Shown here: positions 1 through 6,913 of the stretch, in pieces
How the letters are laid out: every line of letters begins with the position of its first letter
Numbering within the stretch: the first letter of the stretch is position 1
Origin: an uncultured Curvibacter sp.
GTDB taxonomy: Bacteria; Pseudomonadota; Gammaproteobacteria; Burkholderiales; Burkholderiaceae
NCBI GenBank assembly: GCA_946481355.1
Contig: CAMLNH010000095.1
Coordinates: 1 to 8,860 of the forward strand
Direction: 5' to 3'
DNA: 8,860 bases
Notes under the pieces: model-generated
Told to the model about the DNA's origin: nothing
The model's input: the letters and a program-made list of their open reading frames with translations, nothing else
Databases searched by the model: none
Position numbers and translations under genes: made by a program

Positions 1-602
1 GCGCCGATGGTGTGCCTTTCCTGCTGCACGACGCCACGCTGGAACGCACCAGCAACGGCCGCGGCGTCGCCGGCGAACAGCCCTGGCACACGCTCTCGCA
101 GCTTGACGCCGGCAGCTGGCACAGCCGCGCCTACGCAGGCGAGCCCCTGCCCACGCTGCAGGCCATCGCTGCACACTGTCTGCACAACGGTCATCTGCTC
201 AACATCGAGATCAAGCCCACGCCGGGGACTGAGCGCCATACCGGAGAGCTTGTGGCCCAGGCTGCGACACAACTCTGGAAAGACGCCGCCATCCCGCCGC
301 TGCTGACCTCCTTCCAGCCTGATGCGCTCGCAGGCGCACGTGCCACGGCCCCCCAACTGCCGCGCGGCCTGCTGCTGGACACCTTGCGTGAAGGCTGGCT
401 GGAACAGGCCCTCGCCCTGGGCTGCGTGGCCGCGGTCTGCAACCACACCTTGTGGGATGCGGCCACCCTGGCCCGGGCCCGCGTCGCCGGGCTGCGCTGC
501 CTGTGCTACACCGTCAACGACGCCGAGGCCGCCGGGCGCTTGCTGGCACTGGGCGTGGATGGCATCATCACCGACCGGGTCGATCTCTTCAGCCCGGCCT
601 GA
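1..602 (+). CDS. ugpQ: Glycerophosphodiester phosphodiesterase, 5' end outside window
   Basis: Cytoplasmic GDPD-family enzyme that hydrolyses glycerophosphodiesters to glycerol-3-phosphate and an alcohol, feeding phosphate and glycerol metabolism. The open frame enters the window at base 3 with ADGVPFLLHD, so the GTG at 12 is internal and not a start. The family N-terminus with its catalytic HRG and E-x-D residues must lie upstream. Visible signatures are the HD-x-x-L-x-RT-x-x-G block at the window edge (catalytic His), the metal-binding Glu in NIEIKP, a central SFQPDAL stretch and the C-terminal YTVN followed by GVDGIITD, which is typical of this TIM-barrel family. About 199 residues are visible and roughly 45-50 are missing by comparison with bacterial UgpQ. 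UgpQ often follows the ugpBAEC glycerol-3-phosphate transporter, so that operon may lie upstream (inference). No hairpin with a T-tract follows the stop; only a 7-bp inverted repeat (616-622/646-652) with a 23-base loop is seen. Confidence 0.9.
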   Translation, partial: ADGVPFLLHDATLERTSNGRGVAGEQPWHTLSQLDAGSWHSRAYAGEPLPTLQAIAAHCLHNGHLLNIEIKPTPGTERHTGELVAQAATQLWKDAAIPPLLTSFQPDALAGARATAPQLPRGLLLDTLREGWLEQALALGCVAAVCNHTLWDAATLARARVAGLRCLCYTVNDAEAAGRLLALGVDGIITDRVDLFSPA

Positions 603-678
603 AAACGGGTCAACGACCGGCCTGCACGCCGCGTTGTTTGGACTGGGCCGGTGCGCCCGCCAACCACAGGAGTTCCTC

Positions 679-1221
679 ATGAAAAAAGCCTTCGTCACCC
701 TCGCACTGTGCGCTGCGGGTGCCGGCCCCGCGCTGGCCCAGAACTGGTACGGTACCGTTGACATCGGCACGCTGAACATGCGCAACACCATCTATGCCGA
801 TCCGGGTTCGGTCACGGTCTCAGGTGGCTACCGCTTCAGCCCCAACCTCGGTGCCGAGGCCGGCGTCACCGCCATCGGCGACACCACTTTCACCAACAAC
901 AACGGCAGTCGCACCGCACGCCAGGGCGATCTGCGCCTCCTGGCCGTCGGCTTCCTGCCCATCAACCCCAACTTCGAATTCTTCGGCAAGGCCGGCCTGG
1001 GCCTGCACACAGCGCGCGTGCGCGGTACCGGCACCTACGACGGCACCACGGGCCCGCACACCACGACCAACGTCATCGTCGGTGCAGGCATCCAGCTCAA
1101 CTTCAACCAGCGCTTCGGCATGCGCATCCAGTACGAACACCTGGGCAAGGCCAAGTCCAGCGAAAACGATTCGGGCGCCGACATCAGCCGCGTCTCGGTC
1201 GGAGGCGTGCTCAATTTTTGA
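679..1221 (+). CDS. Small outer-membrane beta-barrel protein, copy 1
   Basis: A predicted 180-residue exported protein. Residues 1-20 form a classic signal peptide: MKK, a hydrophobic core, then PALA before Gln21. The mature part alternates polar and hydrophobic residues, is rich in Gly, Tyr and Asn, and ends in Phe, the usual C-terminal signal for BAM-dependent insertion in the outer membrane. The size and motifs (VSGGYRF near 47-53, FGKAGLGLH at 102-110, MRIQYEHLG at 148-156) fit an eight-stranded barrel of the OMP_b-brl/OmpA-barrel type. There is no OmpA peptidoglycan-binding domain. The ATG at 679 is chosen because AGGAG (668-672) sits six bases upstream and the signal peptide starts there; the same frame stays open far upstream, but that extension overlaps the phosphodiesterase gene. 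It is paralogous to the next gene. Its substrate or role cannot be read from the sequence; adhesion, membrane stability or a narrow channel are all possible. Confidence 0.82.
   Translation: MKKAFVTLALCAAGAGPALAQNWYGTVDIGTLNMRNTIYADPGSVTVSGGYRFSPNLGAEAGVTAIGDTTFTNNNGSRTARQGDLRLLAVGFLPINPNFEFFGKAGLGLHTARVRGTGTYDGTTGPHTTTNVIVGAGIQLNFNQRFGMRIQYEHLGKAKSSENDSGADISRVSVGGVLNF
982..1008 (+). repeat. 27-bp direct repeat, copy 1 (inside barrel gene 1)
   Basis: These 27 bases, starting TTCGGCAAGG and ending GGCCTGCAC, recur without mismatch at 1693-1719, 711 bases downstream. They encode the shared FGKAGLGLH motif of the two barrel proteins. The match is a remnant of gene duplication or of conversion between paralogues, not a mobile repeat. 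Confidence 0.85.
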
Positions 1222-1239
1222 TAGCACGCCATGCATATC

Positions 1240-1269
1240 AAGGCCGGGCTCTGCCCGGCCTTTTTCTTT
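1240..1269 (+). terminator. Intrinsic terminator after barrel gene 1
   Basis: A 10-bp GC-rich stem (AAGGCCGGGC, 1240-1249, pairing with GCCCGGCCTT, 1253-1262) closes a three-base TCT loop and runs into TTTTTCTTT. It starts 18 bases after the stop of the first barrel gene. It separates that gene from its downstream paralogue, so the two are unlikely to share one transcript. Confidence 0.9.
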
Positions 1270-1377
1270 GTGCCCGCAGGGCCTGGGGGCATCACATTTG
1301 CTTACATCGCCTTCCGACGAGGCCGGGAAAATTTCGGGCGTGCCCTGCGCACATCCCTCAACAACCATCGGAACGCC

Positions 1378-1896
1378 ATGAAAAAACTGCTACCCGCACT
1401 CCTGCTCTGCGGCGCTGTCCTGAGCCCTGCAGCGGCCCAGAGCTCGCGCTACTACGGCGCGGTCGATTACGGCACCGTCAACTACAGCGGTCCCGGCAAC
1501 TACTCCAGCCCGGGCGCCCTGACCCTGTCGGGGGGCTACAACTTTCTCACCAACCTGGACCTTGAAGCCGGCCTGACCCTGGTCGGCGATGCCGACGCCG
1601 ACGTGCCCGGCCCGGGCCGTGTGGATGTGAGCGAGCACATCATCCATGCCGTGGCGGTCGGCAAGGTCCCGCTCAACCCGCAGATCACGCTTTTCGGCAA
1701 GGCCGGCCTGGGCCTGCACGACGGCAGCATCAACGGCCTGCCCGACGATCTGATCTACGGCTTCGGCATGCAGGTGCGCTTCGACCGCGAACTCAGCATG
1801 CGCGTGCAATATGAAAGTCTGGGGCGCGCCCAGGTACCGGGCGGCGGCACGGCCGACATGACCCGGCTTTCGCTGGGCCTGGCCTACCACTTCTGA
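1378..1896 (+). CDS. Small outer-membrane beta-barrel protein, copy 2
   Basis: A predicted 172-residue exported barrel, paralogous to the gene just upstream. The signal peptide covers residues 1-20 (MKK, hydrophobic stretch, PAAA before Gln21). Motifs line up with copy 1 in the same order: YGAVDYGTVN (26-35), LSGGYNF (50-56), DLEAG (61-65), FGKAGLGLH (106-114), MRVQYESLG (141-149) and a C-terminal Phe after LGLAYH. The chief differences are shorter loops: the T/N/G-rich loops of copy 1 are replaced by Pro/Gly/Asp-rich ones. The ATG at 1378 has only a weak GGAA (1370-1373) four bases upstream, but it is the start that gives a proper signal peptide. An upstream in-frame ATG at 1231 lies before the preceding terminator and is rejected. 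No clear sigma-70 promoter was found in 1270-1377. Its physiological role is unknown. Confidence 0.82.
   Translation: MKKLLPALLLCGAVLSPAAAQSSRYYGAVDYGTVNYSGPGNYSSPGALTLSGGYNFLTNLDLEAGLTLVGDADADVPGPGRVDVSEHIIHAVAVGKVPLNPQITLFGKAGLGLHDGSINGLPDDLIYGFGMQVRFDRELSMRVQYESLGRAQVPGGGTADMTRLSLGLAYHF
1693..1719 (+). repeat. 27-bp direct repeat, copy 2 (inside barrel gene 2)
   Basis: This is identical to 982-1008 and encodes FGKAGLGLH in the second barrel gene. It is the longest exact match I noticed between the two paralogues; the rest of the genes have diverged, including at synonymous positions. Confidence 0.85.
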
Positions 1897-1919
1897 ACCG
1901 TGGCGCCGGGCCGGCCGGC

Positions 1920-2198
1920 TCAGCGCCGCCAGCCGCGGACCAGCAGCCACTGGCTGCTGGCCGTGGCCAGCACCAGCAGGGCATAGCCCATCATCTTGCC
2001 GTCGCGACCCAGCCACCAGAGGCCGAGCCACAGCGCGCCGACACCGACCACGAAGTTGACCAGTATCTGGCCCCACCAGGGCAGCAGCGCGGCCTTCGGC
2101 CTGGTAAAGAGGCGGCCCAGCCCAGGCAGCAGCAAGGCCAGCCCCAACGCCGGTGCCGCAAAGTTGAGCAGGTGGAAAAGAATGTCGTGCAGATTCAT
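1920..2198 (-). CDS. Small three-helix inner-membrane protein, function unknown
   Basis: I do not recognise a family for this 92-residue protein. It reads as an integral membrane protein with three hydrophobic segments, roughly residues 5-27, 42-64 and 69-88. A short basic loop (RPK near 33-35) lies between the first two, GRDGK lies between the second and third, and the C-terminus is RGWRR. By the positive-inside rule the basic loop and tail suggest an odd topology or short cytoplasmic turns; this is not resolved. The ATG at 2198 has no visible Shine-Dalgarno. Coding is supported by a composition unlike a random shadow frame (many Leu, Trp and Gly in helix-like runs) and by filling the gap between two solid genes without overlap. 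It ends 23 bases from the convergent barrel gene, across a GCCGGCCGGC palindrome, and diverges from hemA. A poorly characterised conserved membrane protein is the best description. Confidence 0.7.
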   Translation of the reverse strand: MNLHDILFHLLNFAAPALGLALLLPGLGRLFTRPKAALLPWWGQILVNFVVGVGALWLGLWWLGRDGKMMGYALLVLATASSQWLLVRGWRR

Positions 2199-2256
2199 GC
2201 CATCAGGGCCCTGGGGCTGTCCGCAGGGGGGGGCGCTGGGCCGGAGCCGTCAATTT

Positions 2257-2262
2257 TATAAT
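2257..2262 (+). promoter_or_regulatory. Likely -10 element of hemA promoter
   Basis: A perfect TATAAT lies seven bases before the chosen hemA ATG (2270). Normal spacing puts the transcription start at about 2268-2270, on or next to the start codon. No good -35 hexamer lies 16-18 bases upstream, where the DNA is GC-rich with a run of eight G (2226-2233). The sigma-70 assignment rests on the -10 alone. Confidence 0.6.
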
Positions 2263-2269
2263 GCGGTCC

Positions 2270-3529
2270 ATGGCAGTCTGGGCTTTGGGCATCAATCACA
2301 CGACCGCACCGCTCGATCTGCGCGGTCGCTTCGCCTTTGCGCTCGACCAGCTCCCCCCCACGCTGGAGGGTCTGCGCGGTGCGCTCTCGCGCCCGCCCGA
2401 GGCCGCCATCCTCTCCACCTGCAACCGCACCGAGATCTATTGCGCCAGCGAACAGCTGGAGATCGCACCCACGCTCCAGTGGCTGGCGCGCAGCGGCGGC
2501 GTCACGGCGGAAGAGCTGCGCACCCACACCTACACGCTCGAAGGCGGTCAGGCCGCGCGCCATGCCTTCCGGGTGGCCAGCGGGCTCGACTCCATGGTGC
2601 TCGGTGAACCGCAGATCCTGGGCCAGATGAAGGACGCTGTGCGCGTGGCCGAAGAGGCCGGCGCCCTGGGCACCACACTCAACCAGTTGTTCCAGCGCAG
2701 CTTTGCCGTGGCCAAGGAAGTGCGCAGCTCCACCGAGATCGGCGCGCACTCCATCAGCATGGCCGCCGCTGCCGTGCGTCTGGCCAGCAATCTGTTCGAA
2801 GACCTGCAGCAGGTGCGTATCCTCTTCGTTGGCGCCGGCGAGATGATCGAACTGGCCGCCACCCACTTCGCGGCCAAGCACCCCAAATCCATGGTCATCG
2901 CCAACCGCACGCTGGACCGCGGCGAGAAGCTCGCCACCCGCTTCGGCGCCGAGACCATGCGCCTGGCCGAACTGCCCGAGCGCCTGCACGAGTTCGACGC
3001 CGTCATCAGCTGTACCGCCAGCACCCTGCCGCTGATCGGCCTGGGTGCGGTGGAGCGCGCGCTGAAATCGCGCAAGCACCGCCCCATGTTCATGGTGGAC
3101 CTGGCCGTGCCGCGTGACATCGAACCCGAGGTCAAGGACCTGGGCGACGTCTACCTCTACACCGTAGACGACCTCGCCGCCGTGGTCCAGACCGGGCAGG
3201 CCAACCGCCAGGCCGCCGTGGCCCAGGCCGAGGTCATCATCGACGCCGGCGTGCAGAGCTTCCTGCACTGGATGGACCAGCGCAGCACCGTGCCCCTGAT
3301 CCAACAGCTCAATGCCCAGGCGGACGAGTGGCGCGCCGCCGAGATCGCTCGTGCGCGCAAGCTGCTCGCCAAGGGCGAGGACGTGGACGCCGTGCTCGAA
3401 GCCCTGTCCAAGGGACTGACGCAGAAGATGCTGCATGGCGCCCTGGCCGAGCTGCACACGGGTGATGCGGCCGCGCGCGAGCGCGCCGGTGCGGCCATCC
3501 AGCACTTCTTCCTGCGCAAAGAGCGTTAG
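2270..3529 (+). CDS. hemA: Glutamyl-tRNA reductase
   Basis: This enzyme reduces glutamyl-tRNA(Glu) with NADPH to glutamate-1-semialdehyde, the first committed step of the C5 route to heme and other tetrapyrroles. The product is 419 residues, the usual family length. The N-terminal catalytic domain holds INHTTAP (8-14) and STCNRTEIY with the nucleophile Cys51, and then [15 protein letters not shown] (105-119) with His100 just before it. The NADPH-binding domain begins with VGAGEM (187-192) and continues with ANRT (211-214). The C-terminal helical dimerisation domain ends at RKER. The ATG at 2270 (MAVWALG) is preferred over the in-frame ATG at 2261, which lies inside the TATAAT box. No Shine-Dalgarno precedes it, which fits a leaderless mRNA. 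It is the only complete gene here ending in TAG, a codon read by release factor 1, the product of the next gene. A 72-base gap with no terminator leads to prfA, so co-transcription is likely. Confidence 0.98.
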   Translation: MAVWALGINHTTAPLDLRGRFAFALDQLPPTLEGLRGALSRPPEAAILSTCNRTEIYCASEQLEIAPTLQWLARSGGVTAEELRTHTYTLEGGQAARHAFRVASGLDSMVLGEPQILGQMKDAVRVAEEAGALGTTLNQLFQRSFAVAKEVRSSTEIGAHSISMAAAAVRLASNLFEDLQQVRILFVGAGEMIELAATHFAAKHPKSMVIANRTLDRGEKLATRFGAETMRLAELPERLHEFDAVISCTASTLPLIGLGAVERALKSRKHRPMFMVDLAVPRDIEPEVKDLGDVYLYTVDDLAAVVQTGQANRQAAVAQAEVIIDAGVQSFLHWMDQRSTVPLIQQLNAQADEWRAAEIARARKLLAKGEDVDAVLEALSKGLTQKMLHGALAELHTGDAAARERAGAAIQHFFLRKER

Positions 3530-3601
3530 CGGCGGCCGCCACGCTGCAGTCCTCCCGCGCGCACCGCCGTGCCGTGGGCCGTCCACCTCCCGCCTCTTTG
3601 T

Positions 3602-4687
3602 ATGAAACCGTTTCTCCGGCAACAACTCGAACGCTACGCCCAGCGGCTCGACGAGCTGAACTTCCTGCTCTCGCGCGAGGACATCATGGCCGACATGGCC
3701 CAGTTCCTCGTGCTCTCGCGCGAGCACAACGAGGTCACGGCCATCGCCGGCCGCTACGCGCGCTACCAGCAGCGCGAGGCCGATCTCGCCAGCGCCCAGG
3801 AAATGCAGGCCGACCCCGATATGGCCGAGATGGCGCGCGAAGAGATCGCCACCGCCACGGCCGAGCTGGCCCAGCTCGAGGACGAGCTGCAGCGCATGCT
3901 GCTGCCCAAGGACCCCGACGACGCCCGCCCGGCCTACCTCGAAATCCGCGCCGGCACCGGTGGCGACGAGTCCGCACTCTTTGCCGGGGATCTGCTGCGC
4001 ATGTACACCCGCTACGCCGCCACGCGCGGCTGGAAGACCGAGCTCATGGGCGAGTCGCCCAGCGAGCTCGGCGGCTACAAGGAAGTGGTGCTGCGCATCG
4101 AGGGCGATCATGTCTACGGCGACCTGCGCTTCGAATCCGGCGGCCACCGCGTGCAGCGCGTGCCCGCCACCGAGACCCAGGGCCGCATCCACACCAGCGC
4201 CTGCACCGTGGCCGTGCTGCCCGAACCTGATGAAGCCCAGGCGGTGCAGATCAACCCGGCCGACCTGCGCATCGACACCTTCCGTGCCAGCGGCGCCGGC
4301 GGCCAGCACATCAACAAGACCGACTCGGCCGTGCGCATCACCCACCTGCCCACGGGCATCGTGGCCGAATGCCAGGACGACCGCAGCCAGCACCGCAACA
4401 AGGCCAAGGCCCTGCAGGTGCTGGCCGCGCGCATCCAGGAAAAAGAGCGCAGCGAGCGCGCCGCCAAGGACGCGGCGATGCGCAAGGGCCTGATCGGCAG
4501 CGGCGACCGCAGCGACCGCATCCGCACCTACAACTTCCCGCAGGGGCGCCTGACCGACCACCGCATCAACCTCACGCTCTACAAGCTCGACCGCATCATG
4601 GAAGGAGAGCTCGACGAGGTGATGGCCGCCTTGCGTCAGGCGCGCGAGGCCGAGCAGCTGGCGGAGTTGGAAGTGGGCAACAGCTGA
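3602..4687 (+). CDS. prfA: Peptide chain release factor 1
   Basis: Cytoplasmic class I release factor that reads UAA and UAG in the ribosomal A site and triggers hydrolysis of the finished peptide. The product is 361 residues (E. coli RF1 has 360). It has an N-terminal helical domain, then the RF1-specific PAT tripeptide at 188-190 in [15 protein letters not shown], which recognises the stop codon, and the catalytic GGQ at 233-235 in [18 protein letters not shown] rather than SPF identifies it as RF1, not RF2. The GGQ glutamine is the substrate of the prmC product encoded next. The ATG at 3602 ([12 protein letters not shown]) matches the family N-terminus; an in-frame GTG at 3569 would add eleven atypical residues. 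There is no Shine-Dalgarno before 3602 (CCTCTTTGT precedes it), so translational coupling with hemA or S1-assisted initiation is possible. Its own stop is TGA, so RF1 cannot act on its own message. Confidence 0.98.
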   Translation: MKPFLRQQLERYAQRLDELNFLLSREDIMADMAQFLVLSREHNEVTAIAGRYARYQQREADLASAQEMQADPDMAEMAREEIATATAELAQLEDELQRMLLPKDPDDARPAYLEIRAGTGGDESALFAGDLLRMYTRYAATRGWKTELMGESPSELGGYKEVVLRIEGDHVYGDLRFESGGHRVQRVPATETQGRIHTSACTVAVLPEPDEAQAVQINPADLRIDTFRASGAGGQHINKTDSAVRITHLPTGIVAECQDDRSQHRNKAKALQVLAARIQEKERSERAAKDAAMRKGLIGSGDRSDRIRTYNFPQGRLTDHRINLTLYKLDRIMEGELDEVMAALRQAREAEQLAELEVGNS

Positions 4688-4721
4688 GCCCCGGAATCCC
4701 CCTGAATGGGGCCCGGCGCCC

Positions 4722-4727
4722 TAGAAT
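4722..4727 (+). promoter_or_regulatory. Possible -10 element for a prmC promoter
   Basis: TAGAAT (one mismatch to TATAAT) lies in the 86-base gap between prfA and prmC and would start RNA near 4734, giving a leader of about 40 bases. No convincing -35 is found at 16-18 bases, so this is tentative. It could give prmC a transcript independent of hemA-prfA. Confidence 0.35.
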
Positions 4728-4773
4728 GCAGCTACATTTTCAGTAGCAAACAAACGACGTCGTCGGGACCTTC

Positions 4774-5595
4774 ATGCAGATCCAGCAAGCCCTCAGCGCT
4801 GCCTGCTCCGCCCTCGGGCTGGAGCGGCTCGACGCGCAGTTGCTGCTGCTGCATGCCCTGGGCCGGCCGCAGAACGACCGCGCCTGGCTGCTGGCCCATG
4901 ACAGCGATGCGCTCGAAGCCGACGCGGAGATGCGCTACATCAACCTCACACGCCGCCGTGCTGCCGGCACACCGCTGGCCTACCTGACGGGTCAGCGCGA
5001 GTTCTATGGCCTCACGCTGCAGGTGGACGCGCGCGTGCTCGACCCGCGGCCCGACACCGAAACCCTGGTCGACTGGGCACTCGAACATCTGCCGCCGCAA
5101 GGCTCGGTGGTGGACCTGGGCACGGGCAGCGGCGCCATCGCGCTCGCACTCAAGAGCCAGCGCCCCGAGGCGCTCGTGGGCGCGGTGGACGCCAGCGCCG
5201 AGGCCCTGGCCGTGGCCCGCGCCAATGCCGAACGCCTGCAACTGCCCGTGCACTTCGTGCAAGGCCACTGGCTCAGCGGCGTGCGCGGCCCCTTCGACCT
5301 CATCGTCTCCAACCCGCCCTATATCGCTGAGGACGACCCCCATCTGGACGACCTCGGCCACGAACCGCGCATGGCGCTGAGTTCGGGCGCCGACGGTCTG
5401 GATGCGATCCGTACCATCGTCACCCAGGCCCCGGCCCAGCTGCAACCCGGCGGCTGGCTGCTGCTCGAACACGGCTGGCAACAGGCCGAGGCCGTGCGCG
5501 ACCTGCTCACACAGGCCGGCTTTGTGCAGGTGCAGTCGCGCCGCGACCTCGCGGGCATCGAGCGCTGCAGCGGCGGGCAGTGGCCGGCGGCCTGA
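4774..5595 (+). CDS. prmC: Release factor glutamine N5-methyltransferase
   Basis: This enzyme uses S-adenosylmethionine to methylate the side-chain amide of the GGQ glutamine in release factors 1 and 2, raising their peptide-release activity. The product is 273 residues, close to E. coli PrmC. It has an N-terminal helical bundle that docks the release factor, including LTGQREFYGL (71-80), then DPRPDTE (90-96). The SAM-binding motif I is DLGTGSG (114-120) and the acidic motif II is VDAS. The diagnostic NPPY (180-183) holds the substrate glutamine. The ATG at 4774 has GGGA (4765-4768) five bases upstream. The gene follows its substrate gene prfA by 86 bases, as in many proteobacteria. Its stop lies only 9 bases from the stop of convergent umuC and no terminator is visible between them, so transcripts probably run into each other. 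In many Burkholderiales a grxD glutaredoxin gene follows prmC (from memory); it is absent here. Confidence 0.97.
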   Translation: MQIQQALSAACSALGLERLDAQLLLLHALGRPQNDRAWLLAHDSDALEADAEMRYINLTRRRAAGTPLAYLTGQREFYGLTLQVDARVLDPRPDTETLVDWALEHLPPQGSVVDLGTGSGAIALALKSQRPEALVGAVDASAEALAVARANAERLQLPVHFVQGHWLSGVRGPFDLIVSNPPYIAEDDPHLDDLGHEPRMALSSGADGLDAIRTIVTQAPAQLQPGGWLLLEHGWQQAEAVRDLLTQAGFVQVQSRRDLAGIERCSGGQWPAA

Positions 5596-5604
5596 TGCCT
5601 GCTT

Positions 5605-6900
5605 TCAAACCCTCACCTCCAGTAGCTCGTCCCAGCGTGTCGTGTAGCGCGGCGTGCGGTGCTCCTGCTTCATGCTCCAGCGGCGTGCACGACCACCCAG
5701 GCCGGCGCTGGCGAGGAAAACAGTGTCCTGCCCGTAGCGCGTGTTCAGCTGGTCCAGCACCTGCACCAACCGCGGACTCGACACAGGCGTCTCGCCAAGA
5801 TCAAGCTCCCCCTGACTCAGCCCTTCGCGCTGCAGGTGCATGAGCACGACACCCGCCTTGGCGTAGGGGTAGCCTGGTTTGTAGATATCCTGCAGGACCG
5901 TAAGCGCTGCATGCACGATGCGCGCGGTGTCGTTCGTGGGGCACGACAGCTCGATGGACTGCCCTTTGGAACGGGGGGTGGCCCGCTCGTAGTGCCCGGT
6001 GCGGATGTAGACATAGACCTGTCCCGCTACGCCGCGCTGGCGACGCAGCTTTTCGGCCGCGCGCGTGGCGAAGACCGTGACGGCTTGGCGCAGATCGGAC
6101 AACGCCCCGGTCTTGTGGCCGAAAGAGCGCGTGACGGCAATGTGGCGCCGATCCTGCGGCCCGTCCTCCAGATCCACACAGGGCTGGCCCTGCAGTTCGC
6201 GCACGGTACGCTCAAGCACCACGGACCAGCGTCGTTGCACCTGCACCGGGTCCAGGCGGGCCAGATCCAGCGCCGTGTGCACGCCGGCCTCATGCAGCTG
6301 CTCACGCAAGCGCCACCCCACCCCCCAGACCACACCCACCTCGGAGGTGTCCAGCAGAGCGTCAAGCTCGGTGCGATCCAGGGCTGACAGATTGCAGACG
6401 CGCGCGTGTCGTGCGGCATAGGGTTCGGGCTTGCGGTCGGCGGTCTTGGCGACATGGTTGGCAAACTTGGCCAGGGTCTTGGTCGGACCGATGCCTATGC
6501 TGCAAGGCAGGCCCAGCCACTGCAGTACACGCTGGCGCATGGCCAGCCCGCTGCTTGCCAGATCCCCCTGTATGCCAGCCAGATCGATGAAGCACTCGTC
6601 GATGGAGTAGATCTCCTGGCGCGCGCCGAACCCGGCGAGCACTTCCATCATGCGCTCGGACATGTCGCCGTAGAGCGCAAAGTTGGCCGACAGGGCAACG
6701 AGACCATGGCTGCGTTCCATGTGCCGGATCTCATGCCAGGGCGCACCCATGCGGATGCCGATGTCCTTGGCCTCGTTGCTGCGCGAGATGGCGCAGCCGT
6801 CGTTGTTGGACAGCACGATCACAGGCCGCCTTTCGAGCCGCGGCTGGAACACACGCTCGCAGCTCACGTAAAAGTTGTTGCCGTCGATCAGGGCGTACAC
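5605..6900 (-). CDS. umuC: DNA polymerase V catalytic subunit (Y-family)
   Basis: Translesion DNA polymerase subunit that with UmuD'2 and RecA copies past damaged bases, causing SOS mutagenesis. The product is 431 residues (E. coli UmuC has 422). The N-terminus MYALIDGNNFYVSCERVF gives the first metal-binding Asp6, and YSIDECFIDL gives the catalytic pair Asp101-Glu102. The palm is followed by helix-hairpin-helix DNA-binding and little-finger regions, and the C-terminus (SMKQEHRTPRYTTRWDELL) matches the DUF4113 tail of UmuC-type rather than DinB-type polymerases. The GTG at 6900 is chosen because GGAGG (6907-6911) lies six bases upstream and because it restores the family N-terminus. The frame stays open another 109 codons upstream, but that part is a shadow of umuD. 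Thirteen bases separate it from umuD, so the two are co-transcribed and LexA-controlled. A chromosomal umuDC here may have been gained horizontally; base composition alone does not settle this. Confidence 0.96.
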   Translation of the reverse strand: MYALIDGNNFYVSCERVFQPRLERRPVIVLSNNDGCAISRSNEAKDIGIRMGAPWHEIRHMERSHGLVALSANFALYGDMSERMMEVLAGFGARQEIYSIDECFIDLAGIQGDLASSGLAMRQRVLQWLGLPCSIGIGPTKTLAKFANHVAKTADRKPEPYAARHARVCNLSALDRTELDALLDTSEVGVVWGVGWRLREQLHEAGVHTALDLARLDPVQVQRRWSVVLERTVRELQGQPCVDLEDGPQDRRHIAVTRSFGHKTGALSDLRQAVTVFATRAAEKLRRQRGVAGQVYVYIRTGHYERATPRSKGQSIELSCPTNDTARIVHAALTVLQDIYKPGYPYAKAGVVLMHLQREGLSQGELDLGETPVSSPRLVQVLDQLNTRYGQDTVFLASAGLGGRARRWSMKQEHRTPRYTTRWDELLEVRV

Positions 6901-6906
6901 CGGGGC

Positions 6907-6911
6907 CCTCC
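6907..6911 (-). promoter_or_regulatory. Shine-Dalgarno that sets the umuC GTG start
   Basis: On the minus strand GGAGG lies six bases before the GTG at 6900 and entirely within the 13-base gap after the umuD stop. It is a near-ideal site and argues against any upstream start in the long open frame. Confidence 0.85.
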
Positions 6912-6913
6912 GC

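Noticed and set aside
616..652. Inverted repeat ACCGGCC/GGCCGGT as terminator of the phosphodiesterase gene
   Set aside because: The loop is 23 bases and no T-tract follows; in DNA this GC-rich a 7-bp match is easily chance.
322..678. Upstream extension of barrel gene 1 in the same frame
   Set aside because: It overlaps the phosphodiesterase gene in another frame and would bury the signal peptide; a good Shine-Dalgarno supports 679.
1231..1377. Upstream ATG for barrel gene 2 at 1231
   Set aside because: The added 49 residues would be translated from the terminator hairpin and would hide the signal peptide starting at 1378.
820..2076. Minus-strand open frames opposite the two barrel genes
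   Set aside because: They are Ala/Gly/Val-rich antisense frames covering genes with signal peptides and clear barrel motifs.
3531..3540. GGCGGCCGCC palindrome after hemA as terminator or operator
   Set aside because: It has no loop, no T-tract and is a common GC-rich sequence; read-through to prfA is more likely.
2195..4561. Minus-strand open frame of 788 codons opposite hemA and prfA
   Set aside because: It runs antisense to two certain genes and is low-complexity (Gly, Ala, His, Val, Leu rich), as expected when GC-rich third positions remove stops on the opposite strand. No domain is recognisable.
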